DNA of 52,804 nt from Anaerolineae bacterium (GTDB taxonomy: Bacteria; Chloroflexota; Anaerolineae; JACIWR01). The number at the start of each line of letters is the position of its first letter. Positions within the stretch are counted from its first letter, which is position 1. The stretch is taken from the NCBI GenBank assembly GCA_024653325.1, contig JANLFX010000013.1:1-52804 (forward strand). Direction: 5' to 3'. The position numbers and the translations under genes are program-made. The notes beneath the pieces are model-generated. The model ran no database searches. It saw only the letters and a program-made list of their open reading frames with translations, and was not told where the DNA came from. Shown here piece after piece: positions 23,668 through 32,537 of this stretch.

Positions 23668-24960
23668 ATGGCACGGACTTCCCGGTTGCCGGATTTTTAT
23701 AAGTTGAGCGCGGATGAGCGGGTGGAGATAATCGCCCGCTGGGCAGACCTGACTGCCGAGGAAACGAGTATCCTTATTGGCCAGCAGGGACTTTCTGTTG
23801 CTCAGGCTGATCACATGATCGAAAACGTGGTCGGCGTCCACGGCCTGCCATTGGGGATTGCGGCGAATTTTCTAATCAATGGCCGCGATTATCTGATCCC
23901 CATGGCCATCGAGGAGCCATCGGTGGTGGCGGGAGCCAGCTTCGCCGCCCGGCTGGTGCGCGCCGGCGGGGGCTTCATCGCCACCAGTACGCCGCCAGAG
24001 ATGATCGCCCAGATTCAAGTGCTGGATGTGCCTGATCCGTGGGCGGCGCGCTTCGACCTGCTGGCTGCCAAGCCGCGCCTGCTGGAACTGGCCAATCAAA
24101 CCGATCCGGTGGTCGTCGGCCTGGGCGGAGGCGCGCGCGACCTGGAAGTGCGGGTCATCGAGGATAGCCCCATCGGACCGATGGTTGTCGTCCATCTCAT
24201 CTTCGATTGCCGGGACGCGATGGGAGCCAATACGGTGAACACCGCTGCCGAGGCTCTGGCGCCTACGGTCGAGAAGATTACCGGCGGACGGGTGGTCCTG
24301 CGCATTCTGTCCAATCTGGCCGATAGACGCCTGGCCCGGGCCAAGGCGGTCATCCCCGCCGAAGCTTTGGCCTTCGGTGAGTTCGCCGGGGAGACGGTGG
24401 TGGAGCGCATCGTGGAGGCCTACGCGCTGGCCGCCGCCGATCCATACCGCGCAGCCACGCACAACAAGGGCATCATGAACGGCATTGATGCGGTGGTCAT
24501 CGCCTGTGGCAATGATTGGCGGGCCATCGAGGCTGGTGCGCACAGCTACGCCGCCCGCTCAGGGCGCTATACGTCCCTTTCAACCTGGGCTAAGGACGCG
24601 GCAGGCAACCTGGTGGGCACGCTAGAACTGCCGCTGGCGGTGGGCATCGTCGGCGGAGCCAGCCGGGTGCATCCTACTGCTCGGGTGGCGCTGAAAATCC
24701 TGGGGGTGAAGACGGCCAATGAGCTGGCAGAAGTCATCGTGTCCGTAGGCCTGGCCCAGAACCTGGCCGCCATCCGCGCCCTGGCCACGGAAGGCATCCA
24801 GCGAGGACACATGGAACTTCACGCCCGGCAAGTAGCCATCGCCGCTGGTGCGGAAGGGGAACAGGTCGAACGGGTGGCAGCCCAATTGGTGGCCGAACGC
24901 CGCATCCGCCTGGACCGGGCGCAGGAAATTCTACACGAAATAACCGCAGCACATCGTTGA
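23668..24960 (+). CDS. mvaA: Hydroxymethylglutaryl-CoA reductase (class II)
   Basis: The 430-residue protein matches class II HMG-CoA reductases. The catalytic Glu lies in [11 protein letters not shown] near 88-98, a Lys in [14 protein letters not shown] near 269-282, an Asp in [20 protein letters not shown] near 287-306 and a late His in RGHMELHAR near 380. It interconverts HMG-CoA and mevalonate with NAD(P)H. ACGGAGG precedes the ATG. Beside HMG-CoA synthase and thiolase it most likely works biosynthetically toward isoprenoids. Confidence 0.93.
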   Translation: MARTSRLPDFYKLSADERVEIIARWADLTAEETSILIGQQGLSVAQADHMIENVVGVHGLPLGIAANFLINGRDYLIPMAIEEPSVVAGASFAARLVRAGGGFIATSTPPEMIAQIQVLDVPDPWAARFDLLAAKPRLLELANQTDPVVVGLGGGARDLEVRVIEDSPIGPMVVVHLIFDCRDAMGANTVNTAAEALAPTVEKITGGRVVLRILSNLADRRLARAKAVIPAEALAFGEFAGETVVERIVEAYALAAADPYRAATHNKGIMNGIDAVVIACGNDWRAIEAGAHSYAARSGRYTSLSTWAKDAAGNLVGTLELPLAVGIVGGASRVHPTARVALKILGVKTANELAEVIVSVGLAQNLAAIRALATEGIQRGHMELHARQVAIAAGAEGEQVERVAAQLVAERRIRLDRAQEILHEITAAHR

Positions 24961-24979
24961 GAGGAGTGTATCCAAAACC

Positions 24980-26041
24980 GTGACATCGAAGCTCATGAGA
25001 CCGACTCGTGAGGTGGGTATCATCGGCTACGGAGCCTACGTACCCCGCTATCGCCTGCCGGCCACCGAGGTGGACCGCGTGTGGACCGATGGCTACAGCG
25101 GTACGCCCATCAAAGAGAAAGCCGTGCCTGGTCCAGACGAGGACACGGCTACCATGTCCATCGAGGCCGCCCGCAATGCCTTAAAGCGGGCTGGAATTGA
25201 TCCGGTTCGTATCCGCGCCGTATGGGTAGGTTCGGAATCGCCCCCCTACGCGGTGAAACCCGCTGCCACTATCGTCGCCGAGGCCATTGGAGCAGTGCCG
25301 GAAACCCAGGCCGCCGATTGGGAGTTTGCCTGTAAAGCCGGTACCGAGGCGATGCAGGCCGCGATTGGCATGGTGGGTTCCGGGATGATGGATTACGCCC
25401 TGGCCATCGGCGCAGATACCGCCCAGGGCCGTCCCGGCGACGCGCTGGAATATACGGCCGGCGCGGGAAGCGCGGCTTACCTGCTCGGTCCCAAAGAGGA
25501 AAGCCTGGCCTACTTCGAGGCATCGTACTCGTACGTCACCGACACGCCGGACTTTTTCCGTCGGCCCTATCAGCACTACCCACAGCACGGCAGCCGCTTC
25601 ACCGGCGAACCGGCCTATTTCAAACACCTGCTGGCCGCGGCCCAGGGCCTGCTGAACGAGTTGGGCTACACGGCCAAAGATTTCGCTGCCGCCGTGTTCC
25701 ATCAGCCCAACGTGGCCTTTCCCCAGCGAGCGGCCAAAGAGTTAGGGTTCAGCCGCGAGCAGATTCAGACCGGCCTGCTGGTTTCGGAAATAGGCAACAC
25801 CTACGCCGCTTCTTCCTTACTCGGTTTAACCGCCATTCTGGATCAGGCCAAGCCTGGTGATCGCGTGCTGTTGGTGTCCTATGGCTCGGGGGCGGGCAGC
25901 GATGCCTTCTCTTTGATCGTTACAGACAGGGTGGTCGAGCGGCAGAATAAGGCTCCGCATACGCGGGATTACATCGCCCGCCGCAAGGAGATTGATTACG
26001 CACTGTACGTGCGCTATCGGAAAAAGTTGCACATGCACTGA
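24980..26041 (+). CDS. Hydroxymethylglutaryl-CoA synthase, archaeal type
   Basis: The 353-residue thiolase-fold enzyme starts at GTG with GAGGAG 13 bases upstream; the in-frame ATG 24995 is an alternative. It shows [16 protein letters not shown], the active-site Cys in [20 protein letters not shown] near 118, [18 protein letters not shown] with the catalytic His near 240, and [16 protein letters not shown] near the end. Its closest style is archaeal HMG-CoA synthase. It condenses acetyl-CoA with acetoacetyl-CoA from the thiolase two genes on. Confidence 0.9.
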   Translation: MTSKLMRPTREVGIIGYGAYVPRYRLPATEVDRVWTDGYSGTPIKEKAVPGPDEDTATMSIEAARNALKRAGIDPVRIRAVWVGSESPPYAVKPAATIVAEAIGAVPETQAADWEFACKAGTEAMQAAIGMVGSGMMDYALAIGADTAQGRPGDALEYTAGAGSAAYLLGPKEESLAYFEASYSYVTDTPDFFRRPYQHYPQHGSRFTGEPAYFKHLLAAAQGLLNELGYTAKDFAAAVFHQPNVAFPQRAAKELGFSREQIQTGLLVSEIGNTYAASSLLGLTAILDQAKPGDRVLLVSYGSGAGSDAFSLIVTDRVVERQNKAPHTRDYIARRKEIDYALYVRYRKKLHMH

Positions 26042-26042
26042 T

Positions 26043-26097
26043 CAATGCACAATGCACAATTGACACTGCACAATTGAGCATTGAGCATTGTGCATTC
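26043..26097. repeat. GCACAATTG/GAGCATT short-period repeat
   Basis: AATGCACAATGCACAATTG and TTGAGCATTGTGCATT form an imperfect inverted repeat that fills the gap between HMG-CoA synthase and thiolase, ending just before the thiolase ribosome site. Confidence 0.6.
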
Positions 26098-26114
26098 CTG
26101 AGGAGGTGGGATTT

Positions 26115-27272
26115 TTGCGCGACGTATCTATCATTGGCATTGGACAGACGAAAGTTGGGGAGAACTGGGAGAAGTCGTTGCGCCAGTTGGCCGGAGAGGC
26201 GGTATTGGCGGCCATGCGCGACGCCAGCATCGAAATGGCCGACATGTTGTACGTGGGCAACATGCTTTCCGGCGAGATCGCGGCCCAGGAGCACCTGGGG
26301 GCTTTGGTGGCCGATTTCGTCGGGTTGCGGGGGATCGAGGCGGTGAAAGTCGAGGCGGCCTGCGCCTCCGGAGCGGCGGCGCTGCGCCAGGCGTACATCG
26401 CTGTGGCCGGCGGGATGGCCGACGTGGTCATCGCCTGCGGGGTGGAAAAGATGACCGACGAGGTGGGAGAAGTGGTCACCAGTGCACTGGCCCTGGCTGG
26501 TGATGGTGAATACGAGACTTTCCATGGCCTGTCTTTCGTAGCCATTAACGCGCTGCTCATGCAGCGGTACATGTACGAGTTCGGCTGGAAGCACCGCGAT
26601 TTCGCTGCTTTCGCGGTCAATGCGCACCAGAACGCTGTCCATAATCCCTACGCCATGTTCCCCAAGCCCATCACGGTGGAGCAGTTCGAGCAGGCCCGTT
26701 TGATTGCCGATCCCATCAATCTGATGGACTCCTCGCCCGTGGCCGACGGGGCAGCAGCCGTTGTGCTCTGTCCCACCGAACAGGCCAGAGCGTTCACCGA
26801 TAACGCAGTGCGCATCGCGGCTTCGGCTGTGGCCACGGATGCCGTGGCTATCCATGACCGCCCGGATCCGCTTTTCTTGCAGGCGGTGTACACATCGGCG
26901 CAGAAGGCGTATCGTCAGGCAGGGATCACGCCGCAGGACATTGACCTGTTCGAGGCCCACGACGCTTTCACCATCATGGCCGCACTATCCCTGGAAGCCT
27001 GCGGCTTCGCGCCACGGGGCCAGGGCGTGCGCCTGGCCCAGGAAGGGGACATCGCTTTGGACGGACGCATCCCCATTTCCACCATGGGCGGTCTGAAGGG
27101 GCGGGGTCACCCGGTAGGGGCGACGGGCATCTACCAGGTGGTGGAGGTCGTGCAACAACTGCGCGGTCAGGCTGGCGGCAATCAAATTAAAGATGCCCAT
27201 TGGGGCATGGCCCAGAACATCGGAGGCAGCGGCGCGACAGTGATTACCCATATCATGGAAGCATTGTCGTAG
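26115..27272 (+). CDS. Archaeal-type thiolase (acetoacetyl-CoA forming)
   Basis: The start is TTG 26115 (LRDVSIIGIGQTKVGE), six bases after AGGAGGTG; the ORF-track start lies within the repeat. The 385-residue protein has the nucleophilic Cys in VEAACASGAAALRQAY near 85, a His in GRGHPVGATGIYQVVEV near 342 and a final GGSGATVITHI. Archaeal-type thiolases work with HMG-CoA synthase and a Zn-ribbon/OB protein as one complex, and all three genes are adjacent here. A role as a carrier-type (SCP2) thiolase is possible but less likely. Confidence 0.9.
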   Translation: MRDVSIIGIGQTKVGENWEKSLRQLAGEAVLAAMRDASIEMADMLYVGNMLSGEIAAQEHLGALVADFVGLRGIEAVKVEAACASGAAALRQAYIAVAGGMADVVIACGVEKMTDEVGEVVTSALALAGDGEYETFHGLSFVAINALLMQRYMYEFGWKHRDFAAFAVNAHQNAVHNPYAMFPKPITVEQFEQARLIADPINLMDSSPVADGAAAVVLCPTEQARAFTDNAVRIAASAVATDAVAIHDRPDPLFLQAVYTSAQKAYRQAGITPQDIDLFEAHDAFTIMAALSLEACGFAPRGQGVRLAQEGDIALDGRIPISTMGGLKGRGHPVGATGIYQVVEVVQQLRGQAGGNQIKDAHWGMAQNIGGSGATVITHIMEALS

Positions 27273-27380
27273 CGACTGGTGTCAAAGAACGAGATTCCCT
27301 TCGGCTGCGCTCAGGGCAGGCTTTGCCCCTACGGGGCTCAGAATGACAAGAGCAGAGTTTTATTCAACGGAGGTATACAG

Positions 27381-27776
27381 ATGGGAATTCCCAATCATTG
27401 GAGAACGCAGCATCAACGCTATCGGCTGGTCGGTGAAATCTGTCAGCATTGCGGGGCCAAGTTATTCCCGCCCCGGGACGTGTGTCCGGAGTGCTCGCAG
27501 CCGGCGTACGAGCCGTTTACATTCAGCGGACGGGGCCAGGTTTACTCACATTCCACCGTCTTACACGCACCCCGGGGTTACGAGGAGTTCGTGCCTTACA
27601 CCGTGGCTCTGGTCAAGCTGGAGGAGGGGCCGCTGGTCACTGCTCAGCTCACGGATGTGGACGCGGGTGAAGCATACATCGGCATGCCGGTAGAGATGGT
27701 CACCCGGAAACAGCGGGAGGATGGCGAGGAGGGGGCCATTATCTACGGGTACAAGTTCCGGCCCGTCTTACAGTAA
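27381..27776 (+). CDS. Zn-ribbon/OB-fold protein (DUF35), thiolase-HMGCS scaffold
   Basis: ATG 27381 follows GGAGG by seven bases, so the 34 upstream codons of the track ORF are dropped. The 131-residue protein has a rubredoxin-like zinc ribbon (CQHCGAKLFPPRDVCPEC, about 27-44) and a C-terminal OB fold (GRGQVYSHSTVLHAPRGYEEFVPYTVALV). In archaea this protein bridges thiolase and HMG-CoA synthase so that acetoacetyl-CoA is passed without release. The 27273-27380 gap carries a GGCTGCGCTCAGGGCAGGC-type repeat. Confidence 0.9.
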   Translation: MGIPNHWRTQHQRYRLVGEICQHCGAKLFPPRDVCPECSQPAYEPFTFSGRGQVYSHSTVLHAPRGYEEFVPYTVALVKLEEGPLVTAQLTDVDAGEAYIGMPVEMVTRKQREDGEEGAIIYGYKFRPVLQ

Positions 27777-27800
27777 CTTGACATTGTTAAATGCGGACGG

Positions 27801-27835
27801 AAAGTGCGCCGCACCTGAGAGGTGCGGCGCACTTT
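27801..27835. terminator. Perfect 16-3-16 hairpin between convergent genes
   Basis: AAAGTGCGCCGCACCT-GAG-AGGTGCGGCGCACTTT separates the DUF35 gene from the convergent STAND gene and would be a strong bidirectional barrier. It also belongs to the AGGTGCG(A/G)CGCACTTT family found at 41943 and 42742. Confidence 0.75.
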
Positions 27836-27838
27836 GCA

Positions 27839-29980
27839 TCAGGGCCGCCAGGAGGGAGCCTGGTCGTCGGCATCGTTGTCGGTGATGTTCACCAGGCCGC
27901 TGCCGTCCCGGTTTATCACGTAAATGTCCCAATCGCCGTCCCGGTCGGAGTAAAACATGATGCGCTTCCCATCGGGCAGCCAGACGGGGCCGTGATAGCT
28001 GGCATACGGATCGCGCGTCAAGTTCACCTGAGCGGAGCCATCCGCGGCCATCAGGAAAATATCCGTATAACCGTCACGGTCGGACTCGAAGGCAATGGTG
28101 CTGCCGTCCGGCGACCAGACCGGCCCAAAGTCGTCGGCCGGGTCGTGGGTCAACTGGGTGACGCGCTCACCGGTGTGATCCATGACGAAGATGTCCCAGT
28201 CGCCTCCGCCACGGCGCGAGGCAAAGGCAATGCGCTTTCCGTCCGGCGACCAGGAGGGAGATACGTCGCTGGCCGGATTGTCGGTGAGACGCGTCACGTT
28301 CGAGCCGTCGGCATCCATGATGTATAGCTCCCAGTTCCCATCGCGGAAAGAGGAAAAGGCCAGTTGCTCGCCATCCGGCGACCAGGCCGGAGTCCAATCC
28401 TTGTTCTCGTGGCGGGTGAGGTTGGTCTGCTCGCTGCCGTCGGCGTTCATCACGTAGATCTCCTGGTTGCCGTCGCGCAGGGAGACAAAGGCGATGCGCC
28501 GTCCATCCGGTGACCAGACCGGATCGAATTCGTCGGCCTCGGTCAAGGTCAGCCGCACTGGCAAAGAACCGTCCTCGTTCATGAGGTAAATTTGCAAAGG
28601 CTCATCGGTGTTTTGCCGGAAGGCATAGGCGATGACCGGCGCAGGGATGGGAGTGGGAGTGAAGGGCACGGGCGTCCCATGGCTTGTGGGCACGATGACG
28701 GGCGACGTGTTACTGGCCGGCGTCTCTGGAGCGGTAGGGGAGAATCCGGCGGGGAAAAGGCGATGGAGGAGCAAAATTAGCAAGACAACGCCCAGCAACC
28801 CTATCGCCCCTATCCAGAGAAAGTCCGTTCCGGATTCCGATTGGGGGCGCTCTTCCCTTTCTACTGGCGCTGGCCGTCGTTCTGGACGGCGCCGCACCCG
28901 CCAGGGGCCTTCGCGCAACACGGTCTCCACCGGGTGTTGACGAGCCACCCACAGGCGGAAGAGTTCGACGGCGAAGCGGAAGCTGTTCGCCCCCATGCGC
29001 ACCAGAAGTCCACGGTGCTCCAGGTTGCTCAGCTCATCCTCGATCTCGGGCAATCTCAGGCGAGTTCCCTGGCTGCTCAAGAGCTGGTGAATGTCGTACT
29101 GAGTAGCTATTCCATGCTGGCCACGCAGGGTAGCCAAAGCGGCCAGTACCCCTTGTTCCCGGGGTGAAGAGGTTACCCACCATTCCTCGAATATAGGTTG
29201 GGGAGCTTCCACCAAATCGGCAAGCGCCGCCTCCACATCCGAAAGAGCGACATGCCCACTGCCGATGCAGCGGTTGACCAGCTCTCTGCAGAAGAGTTGG
29301 ATGAAACAGGGATGATTGGAAGTCAGTTCCAGGACGCGAGTCACAGCCCAGGGATCGTAATGCAGCCAATCTTCTACCGGCCGGCGCACCAGGTCTTCGC
29401 CCTCATGAGTGGCCAGAGGCCCCAGGTCACGAAGCGCGGCATCCGCGAAGAGGTCAGGCCAGCGTTGAAAAAGGGTTTCCAAGTCCGTGGCTGTAACCAG
29501 GAGGCTTAGCCGCTGCTCGGAACGAATGGCGGCGAGCAATGTCTTTGCCAGAACATCATCCGCCATCCGGTCGAAATCATCCACCAGCAAAACTAACCGG
29601 TTCTCGCCCAAGGCTGCCTGGGCCTGGCGCAGAAAGGTAATAAAGGTTTCCCCAGCAGCCTCTTCCTCGAAATCTGCTGGTGACGGTGGAAGCATTGTTA
29701 GAGCATGGGCCATGGTGTCCGCTACCGTCCACAGAGATATGGCCCCGCTCTCCGCTCCAGATTCCAGACCGATCGAGACGGGCACACAATTGGGGGGCAA
29801 TTTGCCGGCCAGGTGGAGCAACAGGGAGGTTTTGCCCATCCGCTCAGGACCGTGGACGACGATAACCGGGTGGCCGGTGAGCACTTGTTCGTGCACCCAG
29901 GCGATTATGTCTCCCCGACCGAAGAACATTTTCCCTTCGGCGGGGCGGCCAATTCGGTAAGGATTGAGCTTAGTTTCCAT
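27839..29980 (-). CDS. STAND-type ATPase with transmembrane helix and TolB-like propeller
   Basis: I start at ATG 29980 (METKLNPYRIGRP), which has GAGGAAAT upstream. Of 713 residues, about 1-290 form a STAND/AAA_16 ATPase: MFFGRGDIIAWV, Walker A GPERMGKTSLLLHLAG and Walker B RLVLLVDDFDRM. A winged-helix-like region and a basic stretch follow, then one membrane helix (LWIGAIGLLGVVLLILLLHRLF, about 390-412), a Thr/Pro linker and six PD40 propeller blades, each with a WSPDG-type motif. This implies an ATPase inside and a sensor propeller outside. Ligand and output are unknown. Confidence 0.87.
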   Translation of the reverse strand: METKLNPYRIGRPAEGKMFFGRGDIIAWVHEQVLTGHPVIVVHGPERMGKTSLLLHLAGKLPPNCVPVSIGLESGAESGAISLWTVADTMAHALTMLPPSPADFEEEAAGETFITFLRQAQAALGENRLVLLVDDFDRMADDVLAKTLLAAIRSEQRLSLLVTATDLETLFQRWPDLFADAALRDLGPLATHEGEDLVRRPVEDWLHYDPWAVTRVLELTSNHPCFIQLFCRELVNRCIGSGHVALSDVEAALADLVEAPQPIFEEWWVTSSPREQGVLAALATLRGQHGIATQYDIHQLLSSQGTRLRLPEIEDELSNLEHRGLLVRMGANSFRFAVELFRLWVARQHPVETVLREGPWRVRRRPERRPAPVEREERPQSESGTDFLWIGAIGLLGVVLLILLLHRLFPAGFSPTAPETPASNTSPVIVPTSHGTPVPFTPTPIPAPVIAYAFRQNTDEPLQIYLMNEDGSLPVRLTLTEADEFDPVWSPDGRRIAFVSLRDGNQEIYVMNADGSEQTNLTRHENKDWTPAWSPDGEQLAFSSFRDGNWELYIMDADGSNVTRLTDNPASDVSPSWSPDGKRIAFASRRGGGDWDIFVMDHTGERVTQLTHDPADDFGPVWSPDGSTIAFESDRDGYTDIFLMAADGSAQVNLTRDPYASYHGPVWLPDGKRIMFYSDRDGDWDIYVINRDGSGLVNITDNDADDQAPSWRP

Positions 29981-30010
29981 CTGTGATTTCCTCAAGCAGC
30001 CAGGTGACAG

Positions 30011-30637
30011 TCACTTCACGGCGACTATGACCCGTACCGGACCATTCCCCGGCCATTCTTCTGTAGCCCTCAGTCCAATCTCTTGTAGATAAGCATCCAC
30101 CTGTGGCCGGGGGCCTCGTTGGCCGGTGATCGCGTAGAGCCATTCGATAAAACGACTCAGGAAACCATGTCCTTTCAGTCTCGCTTCGGCGACGACTACC
30201 GCCCGGCCACCTGGTCGCAGTACCCGGGCTACCTCACGCAGAGTGCTTGGCTGAAGGATGAACTCGGCTGGAAAAGTAGACACCACTGCGTCGAAAGCGC
30301 CATCGGTGAAAGGGAGGGCCTGTGCCCACCCGCGACACAAGGGCACATCTAATCCCCGCCGGCGCAACTTGCGCCGGGCAATGCGCACCATATAAGGCGA
30401 CAGGTCCAATCCATATGGCCGGTAACCTGCCCCCGCCAGGTCTATCAGCAGGTTGCCTGTGCCGAAGGCCAGGTCCAGGACCCGCTCGCCTGGCAGGTAA
30501 GGGATCGCTGCTCGTTGCCAACGCCGCCAGTTCCCCAGGGAGACTAGCCAGCTTACCACGTCGTAGGTCCAGGCGAACTGATTATACAGTAGATGAAAAC
30601 CCCAACGCACCAGTGCGATCCACAACCGGCGGGTCAT
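30011..30637 (-). CDS. Class I SAM-dependent methyltransferase (UbiE-like)
   Basis: The 208-residue protein has the SAM-binding motif VLDLAFGTGNLLIDLA near 52-67, an acidic motif (YGLDLSPYMVRIARRKL) and motif IV-like AFDAVVSTFPAEF, followed by LREVARVLRPGGRAVVV. It most resembles UbiE/COQ5-type or lipid methyltransferases; the acceptor is unknown. It overlaps the deacetylase stop codon by four bases, so the two are probably one functional unit. Confidence 0.85.
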   Translation of the reverse strand: MTRRLWIALVRWGFHLLYNQFAWTYDVVSWLVSLGNWRRWQRAAIPYLPGERVLDLAFGTGNLLIDLAGAGYRPYGLDLSPYMVRIARRKLRRRGLDVPLCRGWAQALPFTDGAFDAVVSTFPAEFILQPSTLREVARVLRPGGRAVVVAEARLKGHGFLSRFIEWLYAITGQRGPRPQVDAYLQEIGLRATEEWPGNGPVRVIVAVK

Positions 30638-31482
30638 CGGACCAATACGCTGAAATTCACCAACTCGATGCCCAATTCGTTCACCTTTTCCTGTACCTGG
30701 GGATGGCAGAGCAATTCCAGCTCGCGTTCCCGTTCCACCGCGTAGCCGCTTTCCCGGCGCAGTTGTTCATCGGCCAGACCGGGGTGGGTCATCAGCTCAG
30801 TAACACCAGGGGACAGCCCTTCCAAAAGTCTCAGCAATCGCTCCGGGGTGAGGGCTTCCGTGCCGAAAAACTCCCCCACGAAGTGATCGGGATGAGGTAC
30901 CCTGGCTTCCTGCACCAGCCGCCAGTCCTCGGCTGCGATCTGAAGCAACATGTCCGATGGCATGTCGGCAGCAATGGCCGGCATCCCCTGTTCGCTGAGT
31001 TTCTCCAGCGGTGGCAGGGGCATGCGCATCGGCAGATTGAACTCCTTGGCCAGGTCCACGTGCACGGCGAAGAAAGGTGGGTACAGGTACGCGAGGTGGT
31101 GACAATCCAGGTGAGTTGGCCGTCGTCCGCTGGAAAGGAAAAGCTTGATCTGGGCGCGCAGTTCGGCTCTGAGTTGCTCCAGGTCAACCTCGATCAGGCG
31201 CTCCACGAGTTCTGCTGGCCGGTAGAAGGCTCCGCTCCCGTGCACCAGACTGGGCACGTCCTCTGGTAGAAGAACAGGATAGCCCGAGGTAAACACCAGA
31301 TGTACACCCATGCCCAGGCGAGGGTATTCGGCGGCCAGGCGCAGCGCTTCACCAGCGTAGGGCATATTCATCATCACCGATGTGCTGGTGACAATACCAT
31401 ACTTGTGGGCCCGGAGGATGCCCTCGGTCACACCCGGCGTGCGTCCGCAATCATCGGCGTTAACAATCAATCGTCTGACCAT
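30634..31482 (-). CDS. ChbG/HpnK-family (YdjC-type) deacetylase
   Basis: The 282-residue protein matches the ChbG/YdjC family: LIVNADDCGRTPGVTEGI at the N-terminus supplies metal-binding Asp residues, GMGVHLVFTSGYPVLLP carries a His, and HLDCHHLAYLYPP a second His cluster. Members deacetylate N-acetylated sugars, and the HpnK branch sits in hopanoid clusters. The HpnA-like epimerase directly upstream supports the HpnK comparison, but no squalene-hopene cyclase is seen. Confidence 0.85.
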   Translation of the reverse strand: MVRRLIVNADDCGRTPGVTEGILRAHKYGIVTSTSVMMNMPYAGEALRLAAEYPRLGMGVHLVFTSGYPVLLPEDVPSLVHGSGAFYRPAELVERLIEVDLEQLRAELRAQIKLFLSSGRRPTHLDCHHLAYLYPPFFAVHVDLAKEFNLPMRMPLPPLEKLSEQGMPAIAADMPSDMLLQIAAEDWRLVQEARVPHPDHFVGEFFGTEALTPERLLRLLEGLSPGVTELMTHPGLADEQLRRESGYAVERERELELLCHPQVQEKVNELGIELVNFSVLVR

Positions 31483-31520
31483 GCTTCACCCTTTTTTAGT
31501 AACGCGGGCTTAAGCCTGTA

Positions 31521-32513
31521 TTACATAAGCCCTATGGCCCGGTACCAATCCAGTGTCTCACGTGTTCCTTCTTCAAAAGAACGGGCGCGGAATCCCAATT
31601 CACGCTGAGCCTTCTCGCTGGAGACCTGCCAGTCGTAAAACACGTAGCTGGCCAGATTAAGGGGATACCACGGTTCGCGGCGGGTGAAAAACGCTATCCC
31701 CTCCAACACGCCAGCGAAAGCCAGCATTAACCAGGTTGGAGCATTGATACACCAGTTACCCTTACCGGAAAGCCGGCTGACAATAGTGTTAATCTCACGG
31801 TGAGAGAGGCTTTCACCGCTTACGTTGTAAATCTGCCCGACGCGACCCCGCCGCAGGGCCAGGGCAATGCCCCAGGCCACGTCTTTGACGTAGGCGGGGA
31901 AGGTTATCCGACGCCCGCCGTGCACCTGCACCCGCCAGCCACGCAGGAAATCCTCAAAGAACAGCCGGTTGAAAGCGTAATGTCCCCACGGCCCATAGAG
32001 TGCGCCCGGACGGACGACTATCGCCGGCAGGCCGTACTGGGCATGGAAACTCAGCACCAGACGCTCGGCTTCCAGTTTGGTCCGCTGATAAGCGTCGTGG
32101 GGTGCGCAGGGATAATCCTCGTCAATCACCTGTCCAGAAAGCGGGCGACCGATCACGGCTACGGTGGAGATGTGGACAAAACGCTGTACCTCGGCCTGAC
32201 AGGCAGCGCGGAGCACGTTCAGCGTGCCCTGTACATTGGTTAAGTAGAACTCGCGATAGGGCCCCCACATGCGGAACAGGGCAGCAGCGTGGATCACGTG
32301 CTCGCACCCCCGGATAGCCTGACACACGCTTTCGGCATCGCGCACGTCACCCCAGGCCAGGTCTACCCCCAGGTTGCGCAGGAAATCAAGTTCGTACTCG
32401 CCATCTGGCCGCTGGCGGCGGCGCACCAGGGCGCGCACCTCATCCCCCTGGCCGATCAACTGTTCACATAGATTGCGCCCCAGAAACCCCGTGGCTCCGG
32501 TGACGAGGATCAT
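31521..32513 (-). CDS. NAD-dependent epimerase/dehydratase (HpnA-like SDR)
   Basis: I use ATG 32513 (MILVTGATGFLGRNLCEQL), four codons inside the track start, with GGGGGGGA as ribosome site. The 330-residue extended SDR has the TGATGFLGR nucleotide motif, HAAALFRMW, the Ser-Tyr-Lys type triad (HISTVAV ... YQRTKLEAE) and RPGALYGPWG. It resembles hopanoid-associated sugar epimerases, which modify nucleotide sugars or lipid head groups. Its neighbours favour polar-lipid or glycan tailoring. Confidence 0.85.
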   Translation of the reverse strand: MILVTGATGFLGRNLCEQLIGQGDEVRALVRRRQRPDGEYELDFLRNLGVDLAWGDVRDAESVCQAIRGCEHVIHAAALFRMWGPYREFYLTNVQGTLNVLRAACQAEVQRFVHISTVAVIGRPLSGQVIDEDYPCAPHDAYQRTKLEAERLVLSFHAQYGLPAIVVRPGALYGPWGHYAFNRLFFEDFLRGWRVQVHGGRRITFPAYVKDVAWGIALALRRGRVGQIYNVSGESLSHREINTIVSRLSGKGNWCINAPTWLMLAFAGVLEGIAFFTRREPWYPLNLASYVFYDWQVSSEKAQRELGFRARSFEEGTRETLDWYRAIGLM

Positions 32514-32537
32514 TGTCCCCCCCATGCTGTTTGCTGG

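Noticed and set aside
25920-26960. 346-codon minus-strand ORF opposite the thiolase
   Set aside because: It crosses two + strand genes and the repeat between them and lacks any recognisable motif.
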